Assembly (NCBI RefSeq): GCF_000970085.1
Contig: NZ_CP009506.1
Coordinates: forward strand, 2,046,001 to 2,110,000
Reading direction: 5' to 3'
Origin: Methanosarcina siciliae T4/M
Lineage (GTDB): Archaea > Halobacteriota > Methanosarcinia > Methanosarcinales > Methanosarcinaceae
Length of the DNA stretch: 64,000 nt
Both the position numbers and the translations under genes were made by a program. This document shows, one piece after another, positions 54,921-63,882 of the stretch. Position 1 is the first letter of the stretch, and the number at the start of each line of letters is the position of its first letter. The notes under the pieces are model-generated. The model was not told the origin of the DNA. It saw nothing but the letters and a program-made list of their open reading frames with translations, and searched no databases.

Positions 54921-55424
54921 ATGTGGCAGACACTACTTAGTAAGTTTGAAAAATACCCGGCACAGGCAAAGGTACTTAAGTTACTTTTTGAGCGCGGGTT
55001 TCAGGTGAACGAGGAAGGAAAAGTAACTTCCGGAAGCATCGAGATTGCACACACCCAGCTTGCAAAGGAGGTGGGGGTTGACCGACGGGTTGTTGACGCG
55101 ACCACAAAGACCATAATCTCCGACGAACTCCTGAGCACCATATTCAAAAATGTCCATTCAATCCCTTTTCTCAGAGACGTGGCCCCTGCTCTCGGACTCG
55201 GGGTAATTATCATCATTCCTGAAGATGCCGCTCATATTGGCATCCTTGCAGAAGTTGCAGGCCTTATTTCCAAACACAATGTAAGCATTCGCCAGGCTGT
55301 TTCGGATGACCCGTACCTTACGGACAATCCCAGGCTTACAATCATTACCGACCACAAAGTCCCTGGCGACCTTGTTGACGATATCCTTAACCTGTCCTCG
55401 GTAAAAGGAGTAAGTATTTACTGA
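54921..55424 (+). CDS. HTH-ACT domain regulator of amino-acid metabolism
   Basis: The 167-residue protein has an N-terminal winged-helix-like region (IEIAHTQLAKEVGVDRRVVDATTKTIISDELL). A C-terminal ACT domain (GVIIIIPEDAAHIGILAEVAGLISKHNVSIRQAVSDDP) follows. This combination matches archaeal regulators predicted to sense amino acids. The ligand and targets are unknown. There is no ribosome binding site directly before the ATG, so the mRNA may be leaderless. Confidence 0.87.
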   Translation: MWQTLLSKFEKYPAQAKVLKLLFERGFQVNEEGKVTSGSIEIAHTQLAKEVGVDRRVVDATTKTIISDELLSTIFKNVHSIPFLRDVAPALGLGVIIIIPEDAAHIGILAEVAGLISKHNVSIRQAVSDDPYLTDNPRLTIITDHKVPGDLVDDILNLSSVKGVSIY

Positions 55425-55917
55425 GAATAATTCCATTTTTACAAAATGAGAGTTTTATGAAAACTGGACCGGAATCGCGGCTTCTTATGAATGCCAGACC
55501 GAAAGGGGAAAAGCTACTTCCTCGGAGGTTGCCCTTGTAGCAGAAAACGGTTTTCTCACATTGTTTCTGATATGAAGGTTGGGGCAAGCCCCGAAAATTG
55601 AATTACAGGTATTCTCCGGAAGTCCGGCAGGGCATTTTCCCGAAATAAAATCCGGGTATTAGCGCAAAGCTAAGGTCTGTTATCTGGATAAACAAATATA
55701 ATTAAAAAAAATGTGTTTTTATTTATGTCGCTTCCGCCTAACAAAATTTCCACAAATGGATGTCTCCCATTATCTCTTCTTTTACAGGCGGAAGCAGCTC
55801 TTATTGTATTTTTACTGGTGCCGGAAGAAAAACAGAGCACTTTTGGCTTTCTTGATTTTTATCCTTTTTACACAGGTCTTCGCACCCGTTTACTATGTCC
55901 ATGCAGCAATCTGCTTT
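55425..55917. other. Intergenic region
   Basis: No gene is seen. A GGGGCAAGCCCC palindrome lies near 55580, and GTCCGGCAGGGC and ATCCGGGTATTAGCGC follow. These could be old repeat material. The rest is AT-rich downstream of the convergent aquaporin. Confidence 0.4.
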
Positions 55918-56667
55918 TCAAGCTACCTTTTTCGGTTCGGCAATAAAATCATACAGGAATGCTGCAACAAGTGCTCCTGCTATGGGACCTATGATATAAA
56001 TCGGGAACTGGGCCCAGAGGTTAGCTCCACCCAGCAAAGACTCGGCAAGGTAAGGGCCGAAGGTGCGGGCCGGGTTCAGGGAAGAACCTGTAATGTTGCC
56101 TACAACGATCACATCTGCCGCTACCACAAGCCCGATTGCAAGCCCTGCAAAGCCGGAGGGAGCCCGTCGGTCAACAGCTGTACCCATAATGGTAAGCATG
56201 AGGAAAAAGGTACATACAGCTTCGCAGAAGATTGCCTGCCCGTAACTGACCCCATAGAACATCGAAGTAGCCCCCAGGCCCGTATCAACAGCCCTCATTC
56301 CCAGGATCGCTACGAGGGAAAAGGAAGCCAGGCCTGCACCTATGAGTTGGGCGACAATATAGGCAGAGAGTTCTTTTGCGGGAAAGCGGCCTGTGGCCCA
56401 GAGGGCAAGGCTCACCGCAGGGTTGATGTGGGCGCCGGAGATATGCCCGAAGGCATAGACCATGGCGATTATTGCAATTGCAAAAGCCATTCCTATGGCA
56501 AACCAGGCTTCGATGTCAATCCCGATATTAAACTGGTTTCCGGGAAGGGGCACCCAGCCCTCCATCAGGAGCACGGTCGTTACCACCGAGCCTGTTCCCA
56601 GAAAGACCAGGACATAAGTACCCACCAACTCCGCAAGAGCACGTTTCATGAGGTTTGTGTCTGTCAT
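55918..56667 (-). CDS. aqpM: Aquaporin / MIP-family channel
   Basis: The 249-residue protein has six membrane helices and both NPA boxes: GAHINPAVSLALW (half helix B) and GSSLNPARTFGP (half helix E with the pore Arg). An extended extracellular loop after helix 1 (MEGWVPLPGNQFNIGIDIEAW) and an Ile/Ser-type filter resemble archaeal AqpM channels. These pass water and, slowly, glycerol or neutral gases. It lies next to the DUF2193 gene on the same strand but 350 bases away. Confidence 0.93.
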   Translation of the reverse strand: MTDTNLMKRALAELVGTYVLVFLGTGSVVTTVLLMEGWVPLPGNQFNIGIDIEAWFAIGMAFAIAIIAMVYAFGHISGAHINPAVSLALWATGRFPAKELSAYIVAQLIGAGLASFSLVAILGMRAVDTGLGATSMFYGVSYGQAIFCEAVCTFFLMLTIMGTAVDRRAPSGFAGLAIGLVVAADVIVVGNITGSSLNPARTFGPYLAESLLGGANLWAQFPIYIIGPIAGALVAAFLYDFIAEPKKVA

Positions 56668-57020
56668 ATCAACTCCTCACTGAAAAGTTTGAGACAAAGA
56701 GACTGAGATAAAGAGGTAAAGAGAACTGCAGGAGGAAACCGTACCCTGAAAAGGGCACAACCTGAAAGAGGAAAGAAAAAAGAGAGAAAAATTGCTGCAG
56801 GAAATAATTCCTGTAATTTTAGTACCCTTAACCTTAATTCGGAATTATTTTTGAATTTATTTTTGAATTTACTTTTAACTACGTTGTCATTTCATTTTTT
56901 ACTGATTTTTCATTGCAACTTTTCCTCTCCTACTGCGGCTTTTTTCATCAGCTGCCTATACTCCGATTCCTCTTTTCCTTACCTACCCCTCACATACCCT
57001 TTATCCTCAATCACTACCCT
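56668..57020. other. T-rich intergenic region
   Basis: Repeated TTTTTGAATTTA units (56848-56875) and T-rich runs lie upstream of the aquaporin and downstream of the DUF2193 gene. No gene is seen; the T-rich stretch is on the wrong strand to terminate either gene directly. Confidence 0.4.
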
Positions 57021-58526
57021 TTACACTGCATCTGACCAGTTACAGTCGTTGCACTTGTAGTCAAAGTAGTTCGCCGAACAGAACTTGCAGACCCTGGCAG
57101 GAGAATGTGCCTGCTTTTTGTGCAGTGAAATGATGTTTGTCATAAGCGTTGCAGTTACGGGCTCGCTTGTCAGGAGACATGGGAAGTCCGCCAGGCGCAT
57201 GAGCGCTGAGAACCGGACAGTGATCGCACAGGCCGGATATGTGTAACGCTGGGGATTCTGCAGGACCTCGTTTTTATCGATGGGACTCAGGTCGATAGGC
57301 ACACCCTGTACAATGGATCCGGCACCTCTCGGGATATGGTCGATAATCCTTTCTCCCTTTTCGATCATGTCAATGAAGTCCACGTTGTGCAGCTCAGCTG
57401 CCGCCCCACGCCTCGGGTTTGTAAGTACAAGGTTGTGGAAGCGCTTGACCAGCAGGTCAAGCACCATCATGGTGGTAAACCCGTCCATCCAGAGAATCTT
57501 GGTGACTGCAGCAGCCGTCGCATCCGTGCCGATCGTCAGAGGGGAATATTCGTCCCTGAACTTTCCTTTTGCCCGGTTCATGGTACCCTCCAGAACGTCC
57601 GTGACAGCGTTGATGACTGCCAGCACGACATCGTCCTTTGTCATGTTGTACATGGACTGGGATATGTGGTGGGCTACGTCTCCCACGCCGTAAGCAGGTA
57701 CAGTCACAATGTTCCCGTAGAAAACATCGGCGTCCATGGCGTTCTTTACGGTTTTTCGGATCCTCTGTTTATATGTCTCCATATACTTCCTGGTATCAAA
57801 GGAAGTATGTCCGGCTTCTTCCATGAGTTTGACCTGGGCATCAATCGGGGACTCGTAGACCATCTTGAGCATATCAATTTCTTCTTTTATGGCTTCGGAT
57901 GGAGTTTTTCCGTCTTCGATCGCTGTCTGGAACTTCGCCCCTATCCCATAGGATGTGTTCATCCCCCAGGACTTTGAAGACAGGATCGCACGCTTGTGTT
58001 CTACAGGGATGTCCATCTGCTTGAGAATCCTGTTTACAACATTGCTTGTGCTTCCGGGCACAAAGGCAAAGTCCACGACACAGGTCGGCCCGTAAAAGCC
58101 CCCGTACCTGCGGATTGACTCTTTTCCGATCAGGGCTTCGGACTTTCCTATTTCCTCTACGAACTTCATGACCGATTCATGGAAAGCCGGGTCCTCTTCA
58201 TAGAGAATTTCGAGGATCGGAGGGGTCTGGTAATGCTCTACAAATGGATCATCTTCAGGCCTGACCGTGTCCGTGAGGCCTGTAAGGGTTTCGTAATGGG
58301 TGTTTACGGAATCGATGTGCAGGTCGAAAACCTCTTTGGACTGCTCTCCGACAGGCTTCATTTTATTTACCGCGTCGACGTAGGGTTTTGCATCCGTTAC
58401 TTTGAACTCGGTTCCCCGCTTTTTATTTATTACTCCCACAACGGCTTTCTGGGCCCCAACGGCCTCATCTGCCATTTTATTGTACATTTCCTGAACATCA
58501 ACTTTAAACTCTGCTGTCATATTCAT
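57021..58526 (-). CDS. DUF2193 protein with C-terminal zinc-ribbon-like motif
   Basis: The 501-residue protein matches the uncharacterised methanogen family DUF2193 as I recall it (segments FYGPTCVVDFAFVPGSTSNVVNRIL, SSKSWGMNTSYGIGAKFQTA, LTNPRRGAAAELHNVDFIDMIEKGERI). The C-terminus has two CxxC pairs (CKFCSANYFDYKCNDC), a probable zinc site. No membrane segments or signal. Its function is unknown. The family name is recalled, not searched. A TATA-like region lies around 58740-58760. Confidence 0.75.
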   Translation of the reverse strand: MNMTAEFKVDVQEMYNKMADEAVGAQKAVVGVINKKRGTEFKVTDAKPYVDAVNKMKPVGEQSKEVFDLHIDSVNTHYETLTGLTDTVRPEDDPFVEHYQTPPILEILYEEDPAFHESVMKFVEEIGKSEALIGKESIRRYGGFYGPTCVVDFAFVPGSTSNVVNRILKQMDIPVEHKRAILSSKSWGMNTSYGIGAKFQTAIEDGKTPSEAIKEEIDMLKMVYESPIDAQVKLMEEAGHTSFDTRKYMETYKQRIRKTVKNAMDADVFYGNIVTVPAYGVGDVAHHISQSMYNMTKDDVVLAVINAVTDVLEGTMNRAKGKFRDEYSPLTIGTDATAAAVTKILWMDGFTTMMVLDLLVKRFHNLVLTNPRRGAAAELHNVDFIDMIEKGERIIDHIPRGAGSIVQGVPIDLSPIDKNEVLQNPQRYTYPACAITVRFSALMRLADFPCLLTSEPVTATLMTNIISLHKKQAHSPARVCKFCSANYFDYKCNDCNWSDAV

Positions 58527-58851
58527 TCCCCAAAATCACTTTAAAGCTGCAGGGAATCTTGAGGGACCCTGAACCCTTGACCCTGAACTCTTAAATATTC
58601 AGAAATTCAGGCCTTAAAAGCCTGAGACATTTAATCAATTGTCCAGCTTTAACAGTAATAAATTCCATACTAAAACCCAAAGATCCCCTGTCCAGATAAT
58701 TTTTTATTGACTTTCTGGATTCTACAGCTGTAATATATGTTGTATTTTATACAATAATTCTTTTTTATTCTATAAATAGCTTGATTTAAAAATAATACTT
58801 TGTTTAAAGACTCGAAAACTGATATCAAATACTCAAATTGTTAATTATTTT

Positions 58852-59040
58852 TATGAAGCCCTTCTGACAGCTTTCAGGATGTTCAATCCGGAGAACGAAA
58901 GGGTTCCGATCATAGTCTTTTTGACCGAGGGAGAAAACACCCAGGTCGTTGTTTCCCCTTACGCAATCCGCCAGAACATGAGGGGCGCGAATTCTGCCCT
59001 GGTTTCGATTTTTTTCTACCGGTTTCGGAATCAAATTTAG
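58852..59040 (+). pseudogene. Fragment of an unidentified gene
   Basis: An open frame of about 60 codons without its own clear start encodes LLTAFRMFNPENERVPIIVF, then LTEGENTQVVVSPYAIRQ and NMRGANSALVSI. It looks clearly coding, then decays into FFYRFRNQI and a stop. I cannot name the family; the motif IVFLTEGENTQ is vaguely like a von Willebrand A metal site region. The surroundings are non-coding. Confidence 0.4.
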
Positions 59041-59305
59041 TTTCCTGAAAAAAAAGAACTGGAGAACCGATAAAAGTGAAACAAAAATGTAAGAAAAAGG
59101 CGAAAAGAGAAAGGCGAAAAGAGAAAGGTGAAAAGAAAAAAGTAAAAAAAGGTGAAGATTAAGGGCTCCCACCGGATGAAAAATAACTTTATGCGATCGA
59201 GGCGTCAGAGGCCGGTGGGAGTAAAAACAATATGGACAATGCAGTTTAATTATTTAATTTGGATGATCAGACTAACGTTTATTAGCTTTCGGGGGAAAGA
59301 AATAT

Positions 59306-60043
59306 TCAGGTCATCTGTTCTTTTTCGACTATTCTGCCAAGGCACCTGATTGTTCGATTTGTGTTTTTATGCAGGATGCCTGTACCGCCTGCTTCTTCCC
59401 ATTCGTGAATGTTCTCGGAGTTGTCATCGATCAGGACCCTGGAGGTTCCGGACTGGAGGGCCTTTTCCGGGCGGAAGCAGAGGATTGCATTGTTTGCGTA
59501 AGGGGTTCCGAGTTCCTTTTTCAGCCACTCTATTTTTCCTTTTCTGGCATTAATGAGAGCAAGCTTTCGGTCAGGATTGGGAAGGGCAGAAAGGATTGTA
59601 GGATGTAAGCCGGTCCTTTTTAAAAAACAATGAAGTTCCCTGCCTCCTTCCATCCAGGGCATTTCTGACCAGAAATCGGCTCCTGCAGCTGTAATGTGTC
59701 TCCAGAAACGTTCTTTGTCGGTAGTGTACCAGAACATCATGTGTTCGCCCAATAGCTCGCATGCACCTGTAAAATCCGTGAGAACTCCGTCCATATCCAG
59801 AAAAACCTTCAACCCTGAATCCTGTACGGAAAAGGGGGTGTAAGGAGAATTATCCGGAAGTATAGAATGAAAACTAAGGGAGTTGCCCCGAACCGGACTG
59901 CCCTGAACAGGATAACCCTGAAAAAAAACATTTTGGGCCGGGCTACTCCGGACTGGATTACTCTGACCATTATCAACAGGAGTTGAGTTATCCCTTACGG
60001 AACTTTTCCTTGTAAACCTGCGCTGATCATTATAATTGGACAT
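59306..60043 (-). CDS. HAD-fold 5'-nucleotidase-like protein with disordered N-terminus
   Basis: The 245-residue protein has a HAD domain from about residue 78. Motif I is KVFLDMDGVLTDFTGA, the middle is EMPWMEGGRELHCFLKRTG, and motif IV is VLIDDNSENIHEWEEAGG. It resembles cytosolic/mitochondrial 5'(3')-nucleotidases (NT5C). The first 75 residues are low-complexity, rich in Ser, Pro, Asn and Gln, with PVQGSPVRGN-like repeats. They are unlike the family and may be a disordered extension; an internal start is possible but none is well marked. Confidence 0.72.
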   Translation of the reverse strand: MSNYNDQRRFTRKSSVRDNSTPVDNGQSNPVRSSPAQNVFFQGYPVQGSPVRGNSLSFHSILPDNSPYTPFSVQDSGLKVFLDMDGVLTDFTGACELLGEHMMFWYTTDKERFWRHITAAGADFWSEMPWMEGGRELHCFLKRTGLHPTILSALPNPDRKLALINARKGKIEWLKKELGTPYANNAILCFRPEKALQSGTSRVLIDDNSENIHEWEEAGGTGILHKNTNRTIRCLGRIVEKEQMT

Positions 60044-60177
60044 GACAACCGTTCCTTATCTTATCTGGCGGAAAATAGTTTCCTAGTTATTATAGGAAGG
60101 ATGTTAAATATATTTACTCTTAATAAATAATATAATTAACTGAATGGTTCATAAAATGGCAATAGTACAAAAAACTC

Positions 60178-60203
60178 CAATAATAATAATAATAATAATA
60201 AAA
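60178..60203. repeat. AAT microsatellite
   Basis: About eight consecutive ATA/AAT triplets lie in the 500-base gap between two divergent genes. Confidence 0.8.
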
Positions 60204-60302
60204 TAATATTAAATGTAGTCATGGATAGAAAAACGAAAAAAGGAAAGTAAAAAGAAAAGTAATCATTCAGAGAATATAACTTTCAGGGAACATTTATGCT
60301 TC

Positions 60303-60420
60303 AGATTTTGTTTTAGATTTTGTTTTAGATTTTGTTTTAGGTTTTGTTTTAGATTTTGTTTTATTTTTTGTTTTAGATTTTGTTTTAGGTTTTGTTTTAG
60401 ATTTTGTTTTAGATTTTTTT
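60303..60420. repeat. 12-bp tandem repeats (AGATTTTGTTTT)
   Basis: About ten units of AGATTTTGTTTT with GGTTTTGTTTT and ATTTTTTGTTTT variants in the gap before a small membrane-protein gene. The style resembles the 13-bp array at 23033-23140. Confidence 0.85.
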
Positions 60421-60543
60421 CAGTTTTTCTTCCGGATATCGTTTAGAGTTTCTTTAAAAGGACTATTTCTTTAAAGGGAGCTGCCTCATTGAAAGGAATA
60501 TTTATAACTGTTACAAAGCTAATTCAGATTGATGGAAGGAAAA

Positions 60544-61002
60544 ATGAAAAAATACCTGAAAATTACCATTTATACCTTTCTAACCCTATTCATACTTATT
60601 TTTATATCATATATTCTGGTTTTTTCCAACCCTTTTTTCATGAATACACACGTAAATTTGCTTGTTAAGCACAGCGGGACCGATCCTCATGAATTCAAGT
60701 TTGAAACTTACACAAAAGACGAATTTGCGCTGGAATATTTAAATATCTCATTAAGCCCGGAAGATGACTTTATAGAGCTTTTCGAGAGCCATTACGGCAC
60801 TGCCAATAAAAAAGATGAATTCTTGATGATCACTTATGATATCCCTGACCCTGGAAATAATTCCACTTACACGCTTTACGGGATAAACAAGTATACCGAT
60901 CTTGTCTACGTAAGTACCAGAAAAGCACACTGGGACGATGGAAGAAGAGGCGGAGCTTTTCATGAAGATGTAAGACCGCCGGAAAAGCCGGAAAGGGGAT
61001 GA
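60544..61002 (+). CDS. Membrane-anchored hypothetical protein
   Basis: The 152-residue protein has one strong N-terminal transmembrane segment (ITIYTFLTLFILIFISYILVF). A soluble extracytoplasmic domain of about 115 residues with no recognised family follows. The C-terminal end is Gly/Arg/Pro-rich. ATG 60544 is chosen because GGAAGGA lies before it; an ATG 12 bases earlier is in frame. A TATTTATAAC box is 45 bases upstream. The stop is 7 bases before the next gene, so both are one operon. Confidence 0.65.
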   Translation: MKKYLKITIYTFLTLFILIFISYILVFSNPFFMNTHVNLLVKHSGTDPHEFKFETYTKDEFALEYLNISLSPEDDFIELFESHYGTANKKDEFLMITYDIPDPGNNSTYTLYGINKYTDLVYVSTRKAHWDDGRRGGAFHEDVRPPEKPERG

Positions 61003-61009
61003 GCTAAAA

Positions 61010-61561
61010 ATGACCCCTAAAAAGCCCGCTTTTTACCTCTGGCTTCTCCTGGTTGCAGGAGGAATAACGGCATACTTCCTCTATCCTGATGAGATCAATA
61101 TCCTTTTTCTGGAAGACCTGTCCGAAAAAGACTATTACATGGCTTTGATTATCTATTTCCTGCTCCTGTCCGCCAGGGGTCTTACAATGATCCCTTCAAC
61201 TCCCCTCCTGCTGGCAGGAGTACTGATCTTCGACCCTCTGGAACTCTTCATCGTAAACATGGCAGGAATACTGAGTTCTTCTACCATAGTCTACTATCTT
61301 TCAAAATTCCTGGGCTTTGACTCCTATTTTGAAACAAAGCACGGAAAATATTTCCGAAGAATAAGGAGAAGCCTCACCGACAAAGAACTCCCGGTAATTG
61401 TCGGCTGGAGTTTTTTTCCGCTTGTACCCACGGATTTGATAGTTTATGTCGGCTCAAGCCTGAAAATACCCCTGCTCAAATGTCTGCTTGGTGTTTTTGT
61501 GGGAGAATCCGTACTCAATGCATTTTATATCTTTTCGACAAACCTGCTCCTGAAGCTTTGA
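61010..61561 (+). CDS. VTT-domain (DedA/TVP38-like) membrane protein
   Basis: The 183-residue protein has about five hydrophobic segments and the VTT-domain features: a re-entrant-loop-like LTMIPSTPLLLAGVLIFDPLE and the later WSFFPLVPTDLIVYVGSSLKIP. Such proteins act in membrane lipid movement or solute export. It is co-transcribed with the membrane-anchored gene 7 bases upstream. The exact role is unknown. Confidence 0.82.
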   Translation: MTPKKPAFYLWLLLVAGGITAYFLYPDEINILFLEDLSEKDYYMALIIYFLLLSARGLTMIPSTPLLLAGVLIFDPLELFIVNMAGILSSSTIVYYLSKFLGFDSYFETKHGKYFRRIRRSLTDKELPVIVGWSFFPLVPTDLIVYVGSSLKIPLLKCLLGVFVGESVLNAFYIFSTNLLLKL

Positions 61562-61735
61562 AATTAATTTCATCCTGGCCAAAAATAAGCATCAGGCTTT
61601 CCTGAAAACATTTAAACCTGCATGAAGCTCATAGGTCACATGAACCTAAATCACACGAACCCGGTAAGTAACTTTCAAATAATACTCCTTTTATATTCCT
61701 ATCCACAGTAAACGAAATGTAAAGGATGAGAGCCA

Positions 61736-62158
61736 GTGAAAAACCATCGAATTTTTCCTCTACTTTTGATTATTATCTGTATTGTTACTGCCATTTCCGG
61801 CTGCACTGAAAGTAATGGAACCAGTAATGAAACCGGTTCCGATGAATTCAACGCAACTTCGGAAGAGGAAAGCCGGCAGATTGCCGAAACCTATGTCAGA
61901 AACCTTGATTCCTACAGGGAATATAACTTAACCGAACCTATCCTCGTAGAGACCGTGACCCTTCGCTGTCCCTACTGCTGGAAATTTGTCTACGAATTCG
62001 ACCTGATTTCCGAAAAGGACCCGGATGTGACCGATACCGCAACCGTTACGGTTACGGTGACCGAAGGCGAAGTGGTTGATGCTGTCTATGCACAGGGCAG
62101 CAGTCACATCCCCGGGACCCCAACAGGCTCCATGGGAGCTGACGACCTTCTGAATTAA
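61736..62158 (+). CDS. Small lipoprotein with CPYC motif
   Basis: The 140-residue protein starts with GTG and has a lipoprotein signal (PLLLIIICIVTAISGC) with the Cys ready for lipid attachment. A Ser/Thr/Asn/Glu-rich linker follows. The mature domain contains CPYCWKFVYEFDL and TATVTVTVTEGEVVDA. The CPYC pair may bind a metal or be redox-active. Related methanogen proteins are hypothetical. It is probably cell-surface. Confidence 0.7.
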   Translation: MKNHRIFPLLLIIICIVTAISGCTESNGTSNETGSDEFNATSEEESRQIAETYVRNLDSYREYNLTEPILVETVTLRCPYCWKFVYEFDLISEKDPDVTDTATVTVTVTEGEVVDAVYAQGSSHIPGTPTGSMGADDLLN

Positions 62159-62288
62159 GCTTTCCGAAATTGAAATGTAAGGGTTTTGAATTTCCGGGCT
62201 CCGCTGTGCCCAGAATTGCGTAAGCTTTTTTAGGTCCCTCTCCTCCTTATACATGAATCGAATCAGATCAAACCCTGGAAACACCAGT

Positions 62289-63028
62289 ATGAAAAACCAC
62301 AAACTTTATCGGGTCTTTATTCTCACTCTGGTCTTCTCATCGTTCTTCCTGTATTCTGCAGAATACCTGATTATCGGGGATTCGGGCAGCATCTTCAAAA
62401 CTTTCCTGAGCAGCCTGGCTTTTCTTCCCATAAACGTTCTTCTGGTTTCAATGATTATCCACCAGCTGCTCAATGATATGGAGAAGAAAAACAGGATTGA
62501 AAAACTGAATATGGTAATAGGGACTTTTTTCAGCCAGACGGGACAAGGCTGCTGGTATTCTTTTCAGAGGCAGACCCCGGGATTGAAGAGGTCCGGAAGT
62601 ACCTGATCGTAAAAAAGGGCTGGAGTAAAAATGATTTTGCCGACGTGAGCCGGCGGCTGAAGAAATACGATTATGCCGTTAAGGCCGATTCCCTTGACCT
62701 GCTGAAACTGAGGGATTTCCTGGAGCAGAGAAACGACTCACTCCTGCGCCTGCTCGAAAACCCTGTTATGCTCGAACACGAGTCCTTTTCCGACCTCCTT
62801 ATGGCGGTTTTTCACCTCAAAGAAGAGTTGATTAGCCGGGAAGAACTCCACGGGCTTCCTATAAGCGACCTGGAACACCTCGAGGGGGATATAAAAAGGG
62901 TCTACATCCTGCTTGTTTATGAATGGGTCGCCTATATGGAGTACCTCAAGACCAACTATCCCTACCTTTTCTCCCTATCCATGCGGACAAATCCCTTTGA
63001 CCGGGAAGCTTCGGCCGTGGTGAAATGA
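62289..63028 (+). pseudogene. Frameshifted membrane-anchored protein gene
   Basis: Frame one from ATG 62289 encodes a helical N-terminus with two membrane segments (VFILTLVFSSFFLYSAEYL and AFLPINVLLVSMII) and MVIGTFFSQTG. It then runs off into nonsense. The second frame continues exactly from there as TRLLVFFSEADPGIEEVRKYL and on to a normal C-terminus (…LKTNYPYLFSLSMRTNPFDREASAVVK). One frameshift near 62534-62547 joins them into about 245 residues. It matches, from memory, a Methanosarcina hypothetical family. Either a mutation or a sequencing error could explain it. Confidence 0.78.
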
Positions 63029-63181
63029 ACTGCTGCGGATCTAAGTTTCCAGCTTTTAAGTCTGCTGAGTAAAAAATGTCCTTAATGTTAAAACAGATAG
63101 GAAGAATAACGGATAAAACGAGTAACGGAAAAGAAGAGGGATTGAGAAAACATTTCTGCCTTCTTATTTTCGTTACTTTGT

Positions 63182-63496
63182 TCAAATTTTATCCATTAGC
63201 TTTTTGATATCTGCCTTGATATCCGAGGCAAGCTTTCTCGCACTCTCTCCGGTTGTGTCAACCAGCTTTTCAACCTTACCGGTAATGCCCTTTACCTCGT
63301 CTTTTACATCAATGGACTTTATTTCCCCGGATAGTGATTTTATTTCTCCATTTATGTTCTTTCCAAGTTTTGAGGCTTCATCTCCGGTCTTTTTTGCAAG
63401 GATGTCGATATCATCTCCTAATTTTTTAACTTTTTCCTGTATATTGAACCCTTTTTTACCGGTTTCTTTTTTTTCAGTTTCAGTTTCTTTTACCAT
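63182..63496 (-). CDS. Small Lys/Glu-rich helical protein
   Basis: The 104-residue protein is highly charged. Amphipathic helical segments with heptad-like spacing (…KVKKLGDDIDILAKKTGDEASKLGKNINGEIKSLSGEI…) are typical of coiled-coil or YtxH/LEA-like stress proteins. The ATG at 63496 follows AAAGGGG by 5 bases, with TTATATAAAAATC upstream as TATA box. No catalytic motif. The function is unknown. Confidence 0.7.
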   Translation of the reverse strand: MVKETETEKKETGKKGFNIQEKVKKLGDDIDILAKKTGDEASKLGKNINGEIKSLSGEIKSIDVKDEVKGITGKVEKLVDTTGESARKLASDIKADIKKLMDKI

Positions 63497-63882
63497 AGAA
63501 ACCCCTTTGATTTTTATATAATAATAATGATAGATTTTTTTATAAAGAGCCTGTTTTTCAGGCACTTATATATTAGCATCCAGAATTATAACATTATCCT
63601 TGAAAGTTAAGGCTCTTTAGAATTTAGAAAAAATAATTTTCGGATAATTTTCGGGTAGGTAGCCAGCAGAAGGGAATTTAGAAAAAATTGCTTGTTGCTT
63701 CAAAATGTTTCTTCTATACTCCCATAAAGTCAGAATTCGACAGAATCAGATCGGCGCAGAATTAGTAAATGGACTGACCCGTCTGGAGCTTATGTGGAGT
63801 GAGGTTGGAACATGTCATAGGTTGTGCCATAGGTTATACTTGTCGTAGACATTACATTAATAGTTGTGTCAAATAGCAATCG
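63497..63882. other. Intergenic region
   Basis: AT-rich with no gene. It contains the TATA box for the preceding gene; nothing else stands out. Confidence 0.4.

Noticed and set aside
55711..56706. 331-codon plus-strand frame
   Set aside because: It is antisense to the clear aquaporin gene and has atypical Cys/His/Arg-rich composition.
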